Notes under the pieces: model-generated
What the model was told of the DNA's origin: nothing
The model's database searches: none
Seen by the model: only the letters and a program-made list of their open reading frames with translations
Shown: positions 5,343-5,829 of the stretch, piece by piece
Position numbering within the stretch: position 1 is the stretch's first letter
How the letters are laid out: every line of letters begins with the position of its first letter
Position numbers and translations under genes: made by a program
From: Elusimicrobia bacterium RIFCSPLOWO2_01_FULL_54_10
GTDB lineage: Bacteria; Elusimicrobiota; Elusimicrobia; 2-02-FULL-39-32
DNA length: 5,829 nucleotides
Assembly (NCBI GenBank): GCA_001799975.1
Contig: MGUQ01000086.1
Span: 1 to 5,829 of the forward strand
Direction of reading: 5' to 3'

Positions 5343-5829
5343 ATGACCCAAACATTCAAGTGCGTGCTGTTCGATCTTGACGGCACCCTTTTGTCGACGG
5401 GAGGCGCAGGAATTCGCGCTTTGGAAACTGCGTTTTTTGAGCTCCACGGCGTTAAAAATTGCTTGAGCGAAATTGACTGCGCGGGCAAGACGGACCCGGC
5501 CATTATCCGCGAGATTTTTACTGTTAAAATTGGGCGCGATTGCAGCGCGGCGGAAATGGCCGAAACTCAGGAACGCTATCTTGCGCACGTGGAGGGAGAA
5601 TGCGCCAGGGCTGAAGATTATTTTGTTGTGAGCGGCATTCCCGGGCTGCTTGAGCGGCTTAAAAGCCTCGGAGTGATTCTGGGCCTGGGCACGGGCAATC
5701 TGGAGCGGGGAGCGCGGAAGAAGCTTAACCGGAGCGGGCTTAACCCCTATTTTCCTTTTGGGGGGTTCGGGTCGGATTCCGAAGAACGGTCTGAAATTCT
5801 CCGCGCAGGGCACAAAAAGGCCTGCCGTC
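5343..5829 (+). CDS. HAD-superfamily hydrolase (phosphoglycolate-phosphatase-like), 3' end beyond window
   Basis: An open frame of 162 codons starts at ATG 5343 and runs off the window without a stop. HAD motif I is FDLDGTL at residues 10-16, with nucleophile Asp11 and acid/base Asp13. A helical cap of about residues 20-95 follows. Motif II is the Thr in GLGTGN (T117), and motif III is the lysine pair K126-K127. The stretch FGGFGSDSEER after it is seen in phosphoglycolate-phosphatase-like HAD proteins. Motif IV, which holds the metal-binding aspartates, would lie just past the right edge. The protein is therefore a cytoplasmic Mg-dependent phosphatase; the substrate cannot be decided from the fragment. 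No clear Shine-Dalgarno sequence precedes the ATG. The frame shows conserved residues across its length and no frameshift. It is divergent from the DUF151 gene with 21 bp between starts. Confidence 0.92.
   Translation, partial: MTQTFKCVLFDLDGTLLSTGGAGIRALETAFFELHGVKNCLSEIDCAGKTDPAIIREIFTVKIGRDCSAAEMAETQERYLAHVEGECARAEDYFVVSGIPGLLERLKSLGVILGLGTGNLERGARKKLNRSGLNPYFPFGGFGSDSEERSEILRAGHKKACR

Noticed and set aside
5334..5813. Minus-strand open frame of 159 codons at the right end
   Set aside because: It is antisense to the HAD phosphatase frame, which carries motifs I to III; the minus translation has no domain-like features.

Overview
The window reads as chromosomal DNA from a diderm (two-membrane) bacterium of moderate-to-high GC content. 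It carries Sec-exported proteins, an outer-membrane beta-barrel of the PorV/UPF0164 type, a lipoprotein, and a secreted lamin-tail-domain protein with a FlgD-like C-terminal domain. This mix is common in poorly cultured lineages such as Omnitrophota, Elusimicrobiota and the Fibrobacterota-Chlorobiota-Bacteroidota group. The assignment is an inference from protein style, not from a marker gene.

Layout. The left edge holds the first 23 codons of a minus-strand FAD/NAD(P)-binding oxidoreductase (71 to 1), which runs off the window. It is divergent from an unrecognised polytopic membrane protein (94-942, +). Six bases after that stop lies a 175-bp inverted-repeat element (949-1123) with perfect 20-bp arms and two internal hairpins, resembling a MITE or other structured intergenic repeat. 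A short leader follows.

The centre (1186-4821, +) is a compact four-gene operon whose junctions are stop/start overlaps: GTGA, probably GTGA, and ATGA. The products are, in order: a secreted protein with two tandem lamin-tail domains and a FlgD-like C-terminal domain; a PorV-like outer-membrane barrel fused to a ComEA-like helix-hairpin-helix (HhH) DNA-binding domain; a small exported beta-rich, probably barrel-forming protein; and a cupin lipoprotein. All four are predicted to leave the cytoplasm, so this is an envelope or surface operon. The barrel plus ComEA-type domain, next to lamin-tail domains (a fold often found with extracellular nucleases and competence proteins), makes DNA binding or uptake at the outer membrane a reasonable but unproven hypothesis. 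An alternative is a PorV/T9SS-like secretion relationship between the barrel and the FlgD-tailed protein.

The right end holds a minus-strand bifunctional-nuclease-family (DUF151) gene (4824-5321), which converges on the operon with a 2-nt gap. It is followed by a divergent, truncated HAD-family phosphatase (5343 to the window end, +). The stretches without a gene are 72-93, 943-1185, 4822-4823 and 5322-5342. Only 943-1185 holds visible structure. No tRNA, rRNA, CRISPR array, transposase or convincing intrinsic terminator was seen.
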